From assembly GCA_963729165.1 (NCBI GenBank), contig CAVSMM010000015.1:186001-250000 (forward strand): a DNA stretch of 64,000 bases, read 5' to 3'. This document shows, in pieces, positions 30,282 to 40,654 of the stretch. The notes beneath the pieces were generated by a model. It ran no database searches. It saw only the letters and a program-made list of their open reading frames with translations, and was not told the origin of the DNA. The translations under genes and the position numbers were made by a program. The DNA is from JACCZX01 sp963729165 (GTDB lineage Bacteria; Pseudomonadota; Gammaproteobacteria; Burkholderiales; Burkholderiaceae_F). The first letter of the stretch is position 1; every line of letters starts with the position of its first letter.

Positions 30282-31266
30282 ATGGCTGCCTTTATCGTTC
30301 GCCGCCTGTTGCAAGCGATTCTCGTCATGTTGGTGGTGGCGCTGATCGCCTTTCTGCTGTTTCAGTATGTCGGTGATCCGGTCTCGCAGATGCTCGGCCA
30401 GGACGCGACGCCCGAGGACCGCACTCGGCTGCGCGGGGATCTCGGCCTCGACCAGCCGTTCTACATGCAATTCGCGCACTTCATCGGCAACGCGATACAG
30501 GGCGATTTCGGCATCAGCCTGCGTCAGGGCCGAGCCGTGTCAACATTGATCAAGGAACGTTTACCGGCAACGCTCGAACTTGCCTTCGCGGCGGCGTTGA
30601 TCGCGATCGTGGTTGGTATTCCGATGGGCGTTTACACAGCGCTGCGGAAAGATTCGTGGTTCTCGCATTTTCTGCTCGCGGTGTCGCTGGTGGGAATCTC
30701 GCTTGCCGACTTTCCTGATCGGGATCCTGCTGATCCTCGTATTCGCGGTGATGCTTGGTGTGCTGCCGTCCTACGGGCGCGGCGATACCGTGCAGCTTGG
30801 CTGGTGGAGTACCGGCTTGCTGACGACGACCGGCTGGAAACACCTGGTCCTGCCCGCAATCACGCTGTGCCTGTTCCAGCTGACGCTGATCATGCGTCTG
30901 GTTCGGTCGGAGATGATGGAGGTGCTGCGCACCGACTACATCAAGTTTGCCCGCGCTCGCGGCTTGACGGATCGTGCGGTGCACTTTGGTCACGCACTGA
31001 AGAACACGCTGGTTCCGGTCATCACGATCACCGGGTTGCAGCTGGGCGGAATCATTGCGTTCGCGATCGTCACCGAGACGGTATTCCAGTGGCCCGGCAT
31101 GGGATTGCTGTTCATTCAGTCGGTGCAGTTCGCCGACATCCCGGTGATGGCGGCATATTTGTGCCTGATCGCATTGGTGTTCGTGCTGATCAATCTAATC
31201 GTCGATTTGCTGTACTTTGCTGTTGACCCGCGGCTGCGCATCGACCGCACCGCCGCGGCACATTGA
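30282..31266 (+). CDS. Peptide ABC transporter permease (DppB type), one frameshift
   Basis: About 328 residues with six predicted helices. N-terminal MAAFIVRRLLQAILVMLVVAL and DPVSQMLGQDATPEDRTRLR, typical of DppB/OppB; the EAA cytoplasmic loop appears as YIKFARARGLTDRAVHFGHAL. One extra T near 30707 shifts the frame between GISL and PTFLIGILLIL. Inner-membrane channel subunit. The stop overlaps the start of the next gene (TTGA), so translation is coupled. Confidence 0.88.
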
Positions 31267-32530
31267 ACACCGATGGCGCCCTCCCGCTGCCCACTGATCA
31301 GCACCTCGCCCCGCGTGAGCACTATCTGGGACTGGCGCTGCGCGGCCCGCTGGCCGCGATTTTTCCGCACCACGAAGGGCTGACCGCCCTGCGGCGCGAT
31401 CTGCACGCGAATCCCGAGATCGGTTTCGAAGAGCACCGCACGTCTGCCTTGGTAGCAGAGCGGATGCGCGAGCTCGGCATCGAAGTGCATACCGGGATCG
31501 GCAAGACCGGCGTCGTCGGTGTACTCCATGGTGCAAAAAACAGCTCGGGACGCTCGATCGCGCTGCGTGCCGACATGGACGCGTTGCCGATGGTCGAAGA
31601 AAACGAATTTGCGCACGTCTCGACCAAACCGGGGTTGATGCACGGCTGTGGCCACGACGGGCACACGACGATGCTGGTCGGCGCGGCGCAGTATCTGTCG
31701 CGCACGCGGAGGTTCGACGGCACCGTGTATTTGATCTTCCAGCCCGGCGAAGAAGGGTACGCGGGCGCGAAGGCAATGATCGACGACGGACTTTTCGAGC
31801 GCTTTCCTGCCGACGAGATCTATGCGATGCACAACTGGCCGCCGTTGCCGGCCGGTCAGATCGGGCTGAATTACGGGCCGATGATGTCGTCGGCGGATCG
31901 CGTCGAAATCACGATCTGCGGCAAGGGCGGGCACGGTGCGCACCCGCACTTGACGGTCGATCCGGTGTTGGTTGCCGCGCACATCATCACCGCCGCGCAG
32001 ACGATCGTCTCGCGCAACGTTGCGCCGCTCGACAATGCCGTGCTGAGTCTGTGTTCGCTGCAGGCGGGCAGTCCCGGCGGCGTTCTCGGTCGTGCCGCGC
32101 GAAGCCAAGCTGACCGGTACCGTGCGCACGTCGAAGATCGACACGCAGGAGCTGGTCGAGCGCCGTATTACCGAGCTGGTCGAATCGACCGCGCGCGCCT
32201 TCGGCGCCGAAGCGCACGTCGTCTACGAGCGCATCTATCCGGCGACGATCAACCATCCGTTGCAGGCCCGATTTGCCGGCGACGTAGCCGCCGAGCTGGT
32301 CGGCGAGGACAACGTCGTCCGCAACCTCGCGCCGAGCATGGGCGCCGAGGATTTTTCTTTCATGCTGCAGGCCAAGCCCGGGTGCTATCTGCGCCTGGGT
32401 CAGGGCGGCGGCCCGTCCAACTGTTTCCTGCACAACAGCTCGATACGACTTCAACGACGCCGTCATTCCGCTGGGCGCCGCTTTTTTTTCGGCACTGGCT
32501 GAGCGCAGAATGCCGCTTTCAGAGCATTGA
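31263..32530 (+). CDS. M20 family amidohydrolase (HipO/AbgB-like), sequence with frameshifts
   Basis: About 420 residues from TTG 31263, which overlaps the permease stop; no better start exists before LRRDLHANPEIGFEEHRT. Metal site motifs: LRADMDALPM, MHGCGHDGHTTMLVGAA and FQPGEEGYAGA. The C-terminal domain holds VVRNLAPSMGAEDFSFMLQ. Breaks near 32085 and 32440. Enzymes of this group remove acyl groups from amino acids or split N-acyl dipeptides. Its place inside a peptide transporter operon suggests it processes imported substrates in the cytosol (no signal peptide). Confidence 0.86.
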
Positions 32531-32547
32531 CCATCCAAGGAAGCTCC

Positions 32548-34145
32548 ATGAAGACACGCTTGCCATCCGCACATTCAAGATTGCCGCCGTCGGCGCGGTC
32601 GCTCGCGCTCGCAACGTTCGTGGCGCACGGCGCAAACATTCAAGTTTGCGAATCAGGGCGATGCGCTGTCGATGGATCCGCATTCGCTGAACGAGTCGTT
32701 CCAGCTGGCATTCACCGGCAACATTTACGAGCCGCTGATCGGGCGCGGCAAGAAGCTGGAATTGGTTCCTGCGCTCGCCACCGACTGGAAGCAGACGGCG
32801 CCGACCGTGTGGCGCTTCAATCTGCGCAAGGGCGTTTTGTTTCACGATGGCACGCCTTTTACCGCGGACGACGTGATCTTTTCGTACAACCGCGCCAAGG
32901 GCGATGGCTCCGACGTCAAGACCTTTGTCGGTTCGATCAAGGAGATCCGCAAGATCGACGATCACACGATCGACATGATTACGATCGAGCCGTTTCCGAT
33001 CCTGCCGGACGTAATTACGCAGTGGTCCATGATGTCCAAGAGCTGGTGCGAGAAAAACAAGGCCGTACAGCCGGTCGATAAACGGAAAGGTACCGAGAAC
33101 ACGGCATCGTTCCAGGCCAATGGCACCGGACCGTATCGTCTCCGCTCGCGCGACCCCAATATACGCACGACCTTGCAGCGAAATGCGGGCTACTGGGGCA
33201 AGATCGAAGGCAATGTGCAGGAAGTGATTTTCACCCCGATCGGCAACAACGCGACGCGGGTAGCTGCGCTGCTGTCGGGTGAGGTCGACATGATGGAGCC
33301 GGTGCCGGTGCAGGACATCGCCCGCATCTCGGCTGACAAGAATCTGAAGGTCGTGCAGGCGCCCGAGCTGCGCACGATCTTTCTGGGTATGGATCAGTCG
33401 CGCAACGAACTGCTGCAGTCGAACGTCAAGGGCAAGAACCCTTTTAAGGACAAGCGAGTTCGGCAGGCGTTTTATCAGGCGATCGACGTCAACGCCATCC
33501 AGAAGGTGGTGATGCGCGGCGCGTCAGCGCCAACCGGGCTGATGATCGCGCCCGGAATCAACGGCTTTCCGTCAGACATGAACAAGCGCATGCCGTTCGA
33601 TGTCGGAAGCGTCGAAGAAGCTGCTGGCCGAAGCCGGCTATCCGCAGGGCTTCGAGGTCGGCATGAACTGCCCGAATGATCGCTATGTCAACGACGAAGA
33701 GATCTGCAAAGCTGCGGCGGCGATGCTCGCAAAGACCGGCATCAAAGTGAATCTGACCGCCGAGACCAAGGGTAGCTATTTCCCGAAGATCCTGTCGCGC
33801 AACACTTCTTTTTATCTACTCGGCTGGACGCCTGGCAGCTATGACTCGCACAACCCGCTGTTTGCATTGATGGCGACGCCGGGTGACGGCGGCCAGGGTC
33901 AGTTCAACCTGGGCAGCTACAGCAATCCCAAGGTCGACCAGCTGACGAAAGCAATCGCGACCGAGACGGACATTAAGAAGCGCACGGCGATGATCGCCGA
34001 GGCGATGAAGATTCATCAGGACGATATTGGCCATATTCCGTTGCACCAGCAGGCGTTGGCGTGGGGGATGAAGCGCAATATTGACCTTGTCCAGTTGGCG
34101 GACAACGCTATGTTCATCAAGTGGGTCTCGATCAAGCAACCGTAG
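32548..34145 (+). CDS. Peptide ABC transporter substrate-binding protein 2, sequence with frameshifts
   Basis: About 530 residues, SBP_bac_5 family, paralogous to the protein at 28634 (shared LSMDPHSLNE/ILTMDPHAQNE, KGKNPFKDKRVRQAFYQAID, GYPQGFEVGMNCPNDRYVNDEEICKA). The ATG 32548 follows GGAAGC; the signal peptide is split by frameshifts around 32580-32660, and another break lies near 33600. It binds peptides in the periplasm. Two related binding proteins for one permease pair suggest a widened substrate range. Confidence 0.87.
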
Positions 34146-34150
34146 GGCGG

Positions 34151-34242
34151 TGATCACTGATCAGCGATCGGTAGTCAGGTATGGACACTCAGGCGGTACC
34201 GGCTGACCAAGGCGTTCCGGCGATCACTGATCAAGGATCGGT
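34151..34242 (+). repeat. Short direct repeat around the start of the second permease gene
   Basis: GATCACTGATCA-NN-GATCGGT occurs at 34152-34172 and again at 34222-34242, differing in two bases. The first copy is intergenic, the second lies within the first codons of the permease gene. Each copy contains internal GATC palindromes. Role unknown. Confidence 0.6.
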
Positions 34243-35161
34243 GATCCCGGTGAACGTCGCCGGCCGCGTTTGGGACAGCGACGTCGCCTACAGCTTCCGC
34301 AATTCGCCGGTCGCGATCACGGCGGCGGTAGTGGCGTTCGTTCTGATCTTTTCAGCGGTGTTTGCCAGGTGGGTCGCGCCGCACAATCCGTTTGATCTGG
34401 CCACGCTGAATCTGCTCGATGCGTCGCTGCCGCCGATGTGGGAAGCGGGCAGCAACCCGAATTTCTGGCTTGGTACCGACGATCAGGGCCGCGATATTTT
34501 CTCTGCGATCCTGTTCGGCATGCAGGTATCGCTGGCGATCGGGTTGGCATCGGTCGCGTTGTCGGTCGTTCTGGGCGTCGGCCTGGGACTGCTGTCGGGC
34601 TACGTCGGCGGCCGGCTCGATGCATTCATCATGCGCGTGTGCGATGTGATGCTGTCGTTTCCAGCGATCCTCACGGCGCTGCTGATCGACGGCGTCGCGC
34701 GCGCGGCGCTGCCGCGCGACGCGCATAGCGAGCTTGCGTTCGGCGTGCTGATTCTCGCGATCGCCTTGTCGGGCTGGGTGCAGTACGCGCGCACCGTGCG
34801 CGGCTCGACGCTGGTGGAGAAGAACAAGGAGTACGTGCAGGCGGCGCGCGTGATCGGCGTGTCGCCGCTGGCGATCATGGCGCGGCATGTGTTGCCGAAC
34901 GTGATGGGCCCGGTGCTGGTGTTGGCCACGGTGCATATCGCCACTGCGATCATCACCGAGGCGACGCTGTCCTTTCTGGGCGTTGGCGTGCCGCCCACGA
35001 CGCCATCGTTCGGCACCTTGATTCGCATCGGCAATGAGTTTTTGTTTTCCGGCGAATGGTGGATCACAATATTTCCCGGATTGGCTCTCGTATTGCTCGT
35101 ACTTTCCGTCAATCTGCTGGGTGATTGGTTGCGCGACGCACTCAATCCAAAGCTGAGATAG
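34181..35161 (+). CDS. Peptide ABC transporter permease (DppC type)
   Basis: A 326-residue intact protein: long N-terminal cytosolic tail, then six helices. Family marks: DAYSFRNSP-type segment before helix 1, HWFGTDDQGRD-like NFWLGTDDQGRDIFSAILFG, and the EAA loop EYVQAARVIGVSPLAIMARHVLPNV. Partner of the DppB-type permease. The first 25 residues are encoded partly by a short direct repeat, so the true start could be later. Confidence 0.9.
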   Translation: MDTQAVPADQGVPAITDQGSVIPVNVAGRVWDSDVAYSFRNSPVAITAAVVAFVLIFSAVFARWVAPHNPFDLATLNLLDASLPPMWEAGSNPNFWLGTDDQGRDIFSAILFGMQVSLAIGLASVALSVVLGVGLGLLSGYVGGRLDAFIMRVCDVMLSFPAILTALLIDGVARAALPRDAHSELAFGVLILAIALSGWVQYARTVRGSTLVEKNKEYVQAARVIGVSPLAIMARHVLPNVMGPVLVLATVHIATAIITEATLSFLGVGVPPTTPSFGTLIRIGNEFLFSGEWWITIFPGLALVLLVLSVNLLGDWLRDALNPKLR

Positions 35162-35182
35162 AAAGTTTTTCTGGAGGTGCTT

Positions 35183-35552
35183 ATGAAAACGAAGCTGGCA
35201 AGTGCAATTGCAGTATTTGCGATTGGTCGGGTTGTGCAACGACCCCGTTCTCTTACATCGACGGCAACCGCTATTTCAAGGCCGAGATGAATACGCTATT
35301 CGGTGATCGTGCTTGACGTTGATGGGCGCAGCGATACACGTAATCCGGTGATGGTCGATCCGGGCCTCAGAGTCATCCGGGTGCAGGGGCCTGCGGCGAC
35401 GGGGTTTCTCGTACGGCGAAACGCGCACGTTGACGCTCGACGTGAAGCCGTGCACCCGCTACTACCTGAAGGCGGTGAAGAAAAACTCGGTTGAGCAGGA
35501 CTTCGTGCCGCAAGTCGACTACGTAGAGCCGATAGCCGGCTGTACTGCCTAG
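35183..35552 (+). CDS. Small lipoprotein, sequence with frameshifts
   Basis: ATG 35183 with a strong GGAGG. Joining frames gives about 120 residues: MKTKLASAIAVFAIG, then a lipobox LVGC, then TTPFSYIDGNRYFKAEM, VIVLDVDGRSDTRNPV, and finally VKPCTRYYLKAVKKNSVEQD, ending at TAG 35552. Three frameshifts (near 35225, 35290, 35405). Predicted lipid-anchored envelope protein; function unknown. It sits between permease and ATPase genes of the transporter operon. Confidence 0.65.
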
Positions 35553-35580
35553 TCAGGCGATTGCCCACAGCGGCCGTGCG

Positions 35581-37653
35581 ATGACAATGACCGCGGCCGC
35601 ACTGACTTCGATCGCGTCATCGCCGGCGCCGCTGCTCGAGGTGCGCAATCTGCGCATCGAGTTTCCAACGCGGCGCGGGACGCTGGTGGCGGTTGACGAC
35701 ATTTCGTTTTCGATCGCGCCGGGCGAGGTACTGGGCGTCGTCGGCGAATCCGGCGCCGGCAAGTCGCTGACCGGCGCCGCCATCATTGGGCTGCTGGAGC
35801 CGCCGGGTCGCGTCGCGGCCGGCGAAGTGCGACTGGCCGGCCGCCGTATCGACGCTCTGCCGTACGACGAGATGCGCAAGATCCGCGGCCGCGAGATCGG
35901 TGCGATCTTTCAAGACCCGCTGACTTCGTTGAATCCGCTCTACACGGTCGGCGACCAGTTGATCGAGACGATCACGACGCACCTCGACTTGTCTTCGAGC
36001 AAGGCGCGTGTGCGCGCGATCGAGTTGCTCGCATCCACCGGCATTCCCGCACCCGAGCGCCGCATCGACGCCTACCCGCACCAGTTCTCGGGCGGAATGC
36101 GGCAGCGCGTAGTGATCGCGCTGGCACTCGCTGCGGAACCCAAGCTGATCATTGCCGACGAGCCGACCACCGCACTGGATGTTTCGATTCAGGCGCAAAT
36201 CATTTCGTTGCTTAAGAAACTGTGTCGCGATCACGGCACTGCGGTGATGCTGGTAACGCACGACATGGGCGTCATCGCCGAAACCGCGGACCGCGTCGCG
36301 GTGATGTACGCCGGCCGCATCGCCGAGATCGGGCCAGTGTCCGATGTGATTCATCGGCCGCAGCATCCCTACACGGTGGGCCTGATGGGATCGATTCCGA
36401 CATTCGGTCATGAGACGGAACGTCTGACGCAGATCAACGGCTCGATGCCGCGGCTGACGGCGATTCCGAGCGGCTGCGCCTTCCATCCGCGCTGCGTGCA
36501 CGCGTTCGAGCGTTGCCCACGCGAGCGGCCGGACCTGTTGCCTGCCGGAACATCGTTGGCGGCGTGCTGGTTGCACGACGTCGACGCGGGGCAGGGTGGC
36601 CGCATGAGCGCAGTCTTGCGCGAAGAGGTCACGACGCCGAAATCACTTGGTTCCAACGTCATCGTGCACGCGGTGGGACTGGCCAAATATTTCGACGTCT
36701 CGCCGCCGTGGCTCAATCGCGTGCTCGAAAACAAGAAGCGCGCGATCCTGCATGCGGTCGATGGCGTCAGCTTCGACATCAAGCGCGGCGAAACCCTGTC
36801 GCTGGTCGGCGAATCGGGCTGCGGCAAGTCGACGGTTGCGCGCCTGCTGGTGGGTCTGTACGTCCCGACCAAGGGCCATGTTGAATTTTTCGGCCGTGAT
36901 CTGCGTGAGATGAATTCGCAGCGTGGACGTCCGCTGCGGCAGAAGCTGCAGATGATCTTTCAAGACCCGTACGCGAGCCTGAACCCGCGATGGCGCGTCG
37001 CCGACATCATTGCCGAGCCTCTGAAGGCGCATGGCCTGATGAACGACAAGGCACAGATTCGCGCGCGCGTCGACGAGCTGTTGCAGCAGGTTCGCCTGGC
37101 GCCGGCCGACAAGGAGAAGTATCCACACCAGTTTTCCGGTGGCCAGCGGCAGCGTTTGTCGATCGCCCGCGCTTTGGCGACGAAGCCCGAGTTTCTGGTG
37201 TGCGATGAACCGACGTCGGCGCTTGACGTGTCGGTGCAGGCGCAGGTTCTCAACTTGATGAAGGAACTGCAGCGCGAGATGGGGCTGACGTACCTTTTCA
37301 TCTCGCACAATCTGGCCGTCGTGCATCACATTTCGGATCGGGTCGGTGTGATGTACCTGGGCAAAATCGTTGAGCTTGCTTCACGCACGACGTTGTTCAA
37401 CACGCCGCGCCATCCCTACACGCGCATGTTGCTCGATGCAATCCCTGATCTGGAAATGAGCGGCCGCGCGCGAACGCCGGTGGCGGGCGAGGTTCCTAAT
37501 CCGTTGAATCCGCCATCGGGTTGTACGTTTCACCCGCGCTGCCCGCACGCGAACGAGCGCTGCCGCGTCGAGGTGCCGCTACTGAAGCTGTACCGGCACG
37601 CAGGCGGCGAGACGCACGCTGCCTGTCATGGCGTCGAGGAAAATCGAATTTAG
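35581..37653 (+). CDS. Fused double ATPase of the peptide ABC transporter (DppD-DppF type)
   Basis: A 690-residue intact protein with two complete ABC modules, as in GsiA. Module 1: Walker A GESGAGKS (55-62), signature FSGGMRQR, Walker B IIADEPTTALD. Module 2: Walker A GESGCGKS (410-417), signature FSGGQRQR, Walker B LVCDEPTSALD. Each ends with the oligopeptide-transporter C-terminal domain holding a cysteine cluster (GCAFHPRCVHAFERCP; GCTFHPRCPHANERCR). Powers import through the two permeases. It is the last gene of the operon and ends tail-to-tail with the DUF1223 gene (4-base overlap). Confidence 0.93.
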   Translation: MTMTAAALTSIASSPAPLLEVRNLRIEFPTRRGTLVAVDDISFSIAPGEVLGVVGESGAGKSLTGAAIIGLLEPPGRVAAGEVRLAGRRIDALPYDEMRKIRGREIGAIFQDPLTSLNPLYTVGDQLIETITTHLDLSSSKARVRAIELLASTGIPAPERRIDAYPHQFSGGMRQRVVIALALAAEPKLIIADEPTTALDVSIQAQIISLLKKLCRDHGTAVMLVTHDMGVIAETADRVAVMYAGRIAEIGPVSDVIHRPQHPYTVGLMGSIPTFGHETERLTQINGSMPRLTAIPSGCAFHPRCVHAFERCPRERPDLLPAGTSLAACWLHDVDAGQGGRMSAVLREEVTTPKSLGSNVIVHAVGLAKYFDVSPPWLNRVLENKKRAILHAVDGVSFDIKRGETLSLVGESGCGKSTVARLLVGLYVPTKGHVEFFGRDLREMNSQRGRPLRQKLQMIFQDPYASLNPRWRVADIIAEPLKAHGLMNDKAQIRARVDELLQQVRLAPADKEKYPHQFSGGQRQRLSIARALATKPEFLVCDEPTSALDVSVQAQVLNLMKELQREMGLTYLFISHNLAVVHHISDRVGVMYLGKIVELASRTTLFNTPRHPYTRMLLDAIPDLEMSGRARTPVAGEVPNPLNPPSGCTFHPRCPHANERCRVEVPLLKLYRHAGGETHAACHGVEENRI

Positions 37654-38398
37654 CTGCAGGTCGCGAGCGGCAACTGCAAGGCTTGCAGGACGCCGGTATC
37701 GTCTTCGACGAACGCGACCACGCCAGATCGCGCGCCGCGGTCGCGGGTACTTCAAGAGAAACAGTCCTTGTCCCGAGCGGCAAAGGTCCGGACCACGCGC
37801 GCGTAACGCGATCGTTCGCCAGCGTTTCGCCTCGGTTCTCGCCCGCCGTCACCTTGGTCGAGATTCCGTTTTGCACGAGCGCAACGAACATGCGCGGATT
37901 TTTAGCCGAGCCGGGTGTTGCAAGCTCCGCGTGAGCACGTACGCCCACCTTTCCGCCCTGCGTATCGATGTTGTCGAGCTTTATCGTCGCCACGGCGGGC
38001 CGTTGATTGACCGCGCGCAGTTGCGCGTCGAACGCGCCCGATGACCAATTGGTTTCCCGTCCCTGAACGAATACACCCGGTGTGTAGCGAGTCCGGCTGC
38101 CGTTCAACGCGGCGAGTTGAGTTTGTCGATCGTTGAACTCGCGCTTCGCGAAGGGATCCTTCCAGCCGATGTAATCCCAATAGCCGACATGCAGAGCCAG
38201 CGCGATTGCGCGGTTGGCGTCAACCCGCGAGGGCAGTTGAGACAGCCAGCGATCGGCGGGAGGACAACTCGAGCATCCCTGAGACGTATAGAGCTCGACC
38301 AGAGCCACGGTGTTCTTAGGACTGGTGGCCTGGCAGGTGGCGGCGTTAGCGGCGGGCATCGTGGCAACAAGGAGGGCAACAGCAAGGAATCGGCGCAT
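37650..38398 (-). CDS. DUF1223 family secreted protein, one frameshift near the end
   Basis: About 249 residues starting MRRFLAVALL at ATG 38398 with GGAG upstream; signal peptide ends ANA. Thioredoxin-like DUF1223 features: VALVELYTSQGCSSCPPADRWLSQL (CxxC motif at the start of the domain), LHVGYWDYIGWKDPFA, and RYTPGVFVQGRE. One frameshift near 37735; the other frame completes the protein (FVEDDTGVLQALQLPLATCS) to TAA 37650. Periplasmic, probably redox-related; function not established. Confidence 0.83.
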
Positions 38399-38657
38399 TG
38401 GATCTCCGGTGGGTACGCCTTGGTCGCGCCAACGCACTGCTTCTTACGGAGCGCCACCGAATGCGTCCTCCGCGATGAACCCCGATGTAGATGACCCGTG
38501 GCTGTCACCTCATCCAATAAGCCTCGTCATCCGTACCGACCTGATCAGCTCACCACAAGTGCGTACGCGCGGGATCGGCTATTGCTGGCGGGCGCGCTAC
38601 TTTTGCTGGGACTCACTCCGGCACTGCCGCCGGGACTCGACCTAGGAGACGCTCGCA

Positions 38658-39194
38658 ATGAAGATTTCAGTCAAAGCTGCGCTGGCCGCCGCCCCTTTTG
38701 CACTCATCGGGTGCTCGTATATGCCGACGATGTCGAGTGCTCCGGACGTTCCGGCGCCGATCGCCGTGCCGGCGGGAAGCAAGATGTCGATGCGTACCGT
38801 CGGAGTCGGCGAGCTGACATACGAGTGCCGCGAGAAACAGGGCGCTGCCGGCACGTTCGAGTGGACGTTCGTTGCGCCGACCGCCACCTTGTGGGACGCA
38901 AATCGCACTAAGGCGGTCGGCAAGTATTACGCAGGCCCGACATGGGAGTCCAACGACGGTAGCAAGGTGACCGGCAAGCAGCTAGCAACAGCTCCGGCCA
39001 CAAACGCCGGTGCCATCCCGCTGCAGCTGGTACAGGCCGCCCCTGCGACGGGTACCGGTTCGATGCAAGGAGTGACTTATATACAGCGCCTGAATACAGT
39101 CGGCGGCGTCGCGCCGAAGGAACCGTGCTCAGCGTCGGGCGCCGGCCAGCGTCGGCAGGTTAAATACGAAGCCGATTACGTCTTCTTTAAGTAA
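38658..39194 (+). CDS. DUF3455 family lipoprotein
   Basis: A 178-residue protein. Lipobox LIGC at 16-19. Domain marks: VGELTYECREKQGAAG, FVAPTATLWDANRTKAVGKYYAGPTWES, and IQRLNTVGGVAPKEPCSASGAGQRRQVKYEADYVFF, matching the DUF3455 pattern. ATG with AGGAGAC upstream. Envelope-located by its lipobox; function unknown. Followed by its own terminator. Confidence 0.85.
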   Translation: MKISVKAALAAAPFALIGCSYMPTMSSAPDVPAPIAVPAGSKMSMRTVGVGELTYECREKQGAAGTFEWTFVAPTATLWDANRTKAVGKYYAGPTWESNDGSKVTGKQLATAPATNAGAIPLQLVQAAPATGTGSMQGVTYIQRLNTVGGVAPKEPCSASGAGQRRQVKYEADYVFFK

Positions 39195-39214
39195 GCGGCT
39201 CGCTGTAAGACATA

Positions 39215-39248
39215 GCGGCGGCGTGAGAGGAGACGCCGCCGCGTTTTT
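39215..39248 (+). terminator. Terminator after the DUF3455 gene
   Basis: A perfect 10-bp GC stem (GCGGCGGCGT / ACGCCGCCGC, 8-base loop) followed by GTTTTTAT, 20 bases after the stop. Confidence 0.92.
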
Positions 39249-39303
39249 ATTTCTCGGTCAATGCAACCGCGCAAACGACGCGGGCGAATCCAAGGCGGCG
39301 ATC

Positions 39304-40431
39304 TTATTTCTTCGCTGGCGTGTCGCGCGTCCCCTTCAGTAACTCCTGCGCTTCTTTCAAGCCACGCACAGCCGCGCGTTGCACCCACAATGCGCCTTCA
39401 CTCTTGTTGGCCGCAATGCCATCGACACCCGACAGTTGTGCGATACCAAGCTGATACGCCGCGCCCGCGTTGCCGCGCTCGGCAGCACGCCTGAGTAACG
39501 CTTCCGCGAGGGCGGGGTCCTTTGACACGCCCGGTGCTCCGCGCAGATACAGCGTGCCGAGCGACCATTGCGCATCAGCCAAGCCTTTTTCTGCAGCCGG
39601 CTCGAGCAGCGACTTGATTCGCACGCCGGCATTTTCAGGCGCAGGCCGCGCGCGCTCGACAATCTGCGCCAGAAAGTAACGCGCCCACGCAGCATCGGCA
39701 TCGATATACGGCTTCAGCACCGCCTCTGCATCAGCCAACCCGCTCGTACGTGCGGCTTCAGCAGACTTTTGCAGTGCCTGCTCGTTGAATCGATGAAACG
39801 AGAGGCTCGCGATCGCCTGCTCCGCATCGCGCGCCACCGTCGGTGAGCCTGCGGTTATCCGCCCCCGCTCCGATACGCCGACTTCGACCAGCATTGTCGA
39901 GTCGGTCGGATGCACGCACGAGATGCCGATTACGAACATCGAATTGCGCTGTTCGTTCGCTTTCGCAGCGCTCTTGCGCGGGGAAGTGTCCTCGTTCTGA
40001 ATGGCTGCGAGTGTGTGCCGCGCACAGCGTGTGCCGGCATGCCGCACGATGGTTTCGTCGTGCTTGCCGATCTGCCAGCGCTCGGACAGCTTGGCATGCC
40101 TGGAACGCGCGAGTTCCAATAGCGCCGCGTCGGTGTCGATCGGCTTTTCAAGGATGTCACTCGACAGCACGAGGACGGCTGTATGGTCGGCCCCGCCGGA
40201 CAGATGCCGTCCCATCGAGCCGCCACGGGGCGTGCTGGTCGCGACGAACCAGCTGGAATCGGTCGGTGTTGTCACCGCGTAGCCGATGAACGCCCACGGC
40301 GCTCCAAGCGCGGTCTGCGGAATCTGGGCGACGCGCTCGTCGATGCGCGGCGGTTGATCGGCTGGCGTGCGTTGCGCGTGCGCGGTACCGGCGGCCAGCG
40401 CGGCGAATAGAAGAGGGAACCAGGAACGCAT
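39304..40431 (-). CDS. Secreted Sel1-like repeat protein
   Basis: About 375 residues. Start at ATG 40431 (MRSWFPLLFAALAAG), giving a signal peptide ending AHA. The C-terminal part has Sel1/TPR-like repeats: AEKGLADAQWSLGTLYLRG, AAERGNAGAAYQLGIAQLSG and AAVRGLKEAQELLKG. The N-terminal 220 residues are unlike any family I recognise. Sel1 repeats mediate protein contacts in the periplasm or outside. Stand-alone gene. Confidence 0.78.
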   Translation of the reverse strand: MRSWFPLLFAALAAGTAHAQRTPADQPPRIDERVAQIPQTALGAPWAFIGYAVTTPTDSSWFVATSTPRGGSMGRHLSGGADHTAVLVLSSDILEKPIDTDAALLELARSRHAKLSERWQIGKHDETIVRHAGTRCARHTLAAIQNEDTSPRKSAAKANEQRNSMFVIGISCVHPTDSTMLVEVGVSERGRITAGSPTVARDAEQAIASLSFHRFNEQALQKSAEAARTSGLADAEAVLKPYIDADAAWARYFLAQIVERARPAPENAGVRIKSLLEPAAEKGLADAQWSLGTLYLRGAPGVSKDPALAEALLRRAAERGNAGAAYQLGIAQLSGVDGIAANKSEGALWVQRAAVRGLKEAQELLKGTRDTPAKK

Positions 40432-40654
40432 CGATAATCCTTTGCAATTTGCCGGATCATAGTGAGCGGCGTGGCGCATCGATCCAGCGAGAAGCGCGGT
40501 AAGACACAGTGCAAGTTCGGGCCGATCGGCGGCATGCTCTCCGAGGAGACGATCATGATTCGCGAATGCACGCCTGTTCTACCGTCGCGAGCGGAGGAGA
40601 TGCGCGAACGATCCTTGCTTGTCCTGAAACTTCTGAATCTCTTGAGGAGAAGTA

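Noticed and set aside
38498..38911. A plus-strand frame beginning MAVTSSNKPRHPYRPDQ before the DUF3455 gene
   Set aside because: It overlaps the DUF3455 gene in another frame and loses protein-like composition after about 50 codons; more likely the promoter and leader region.
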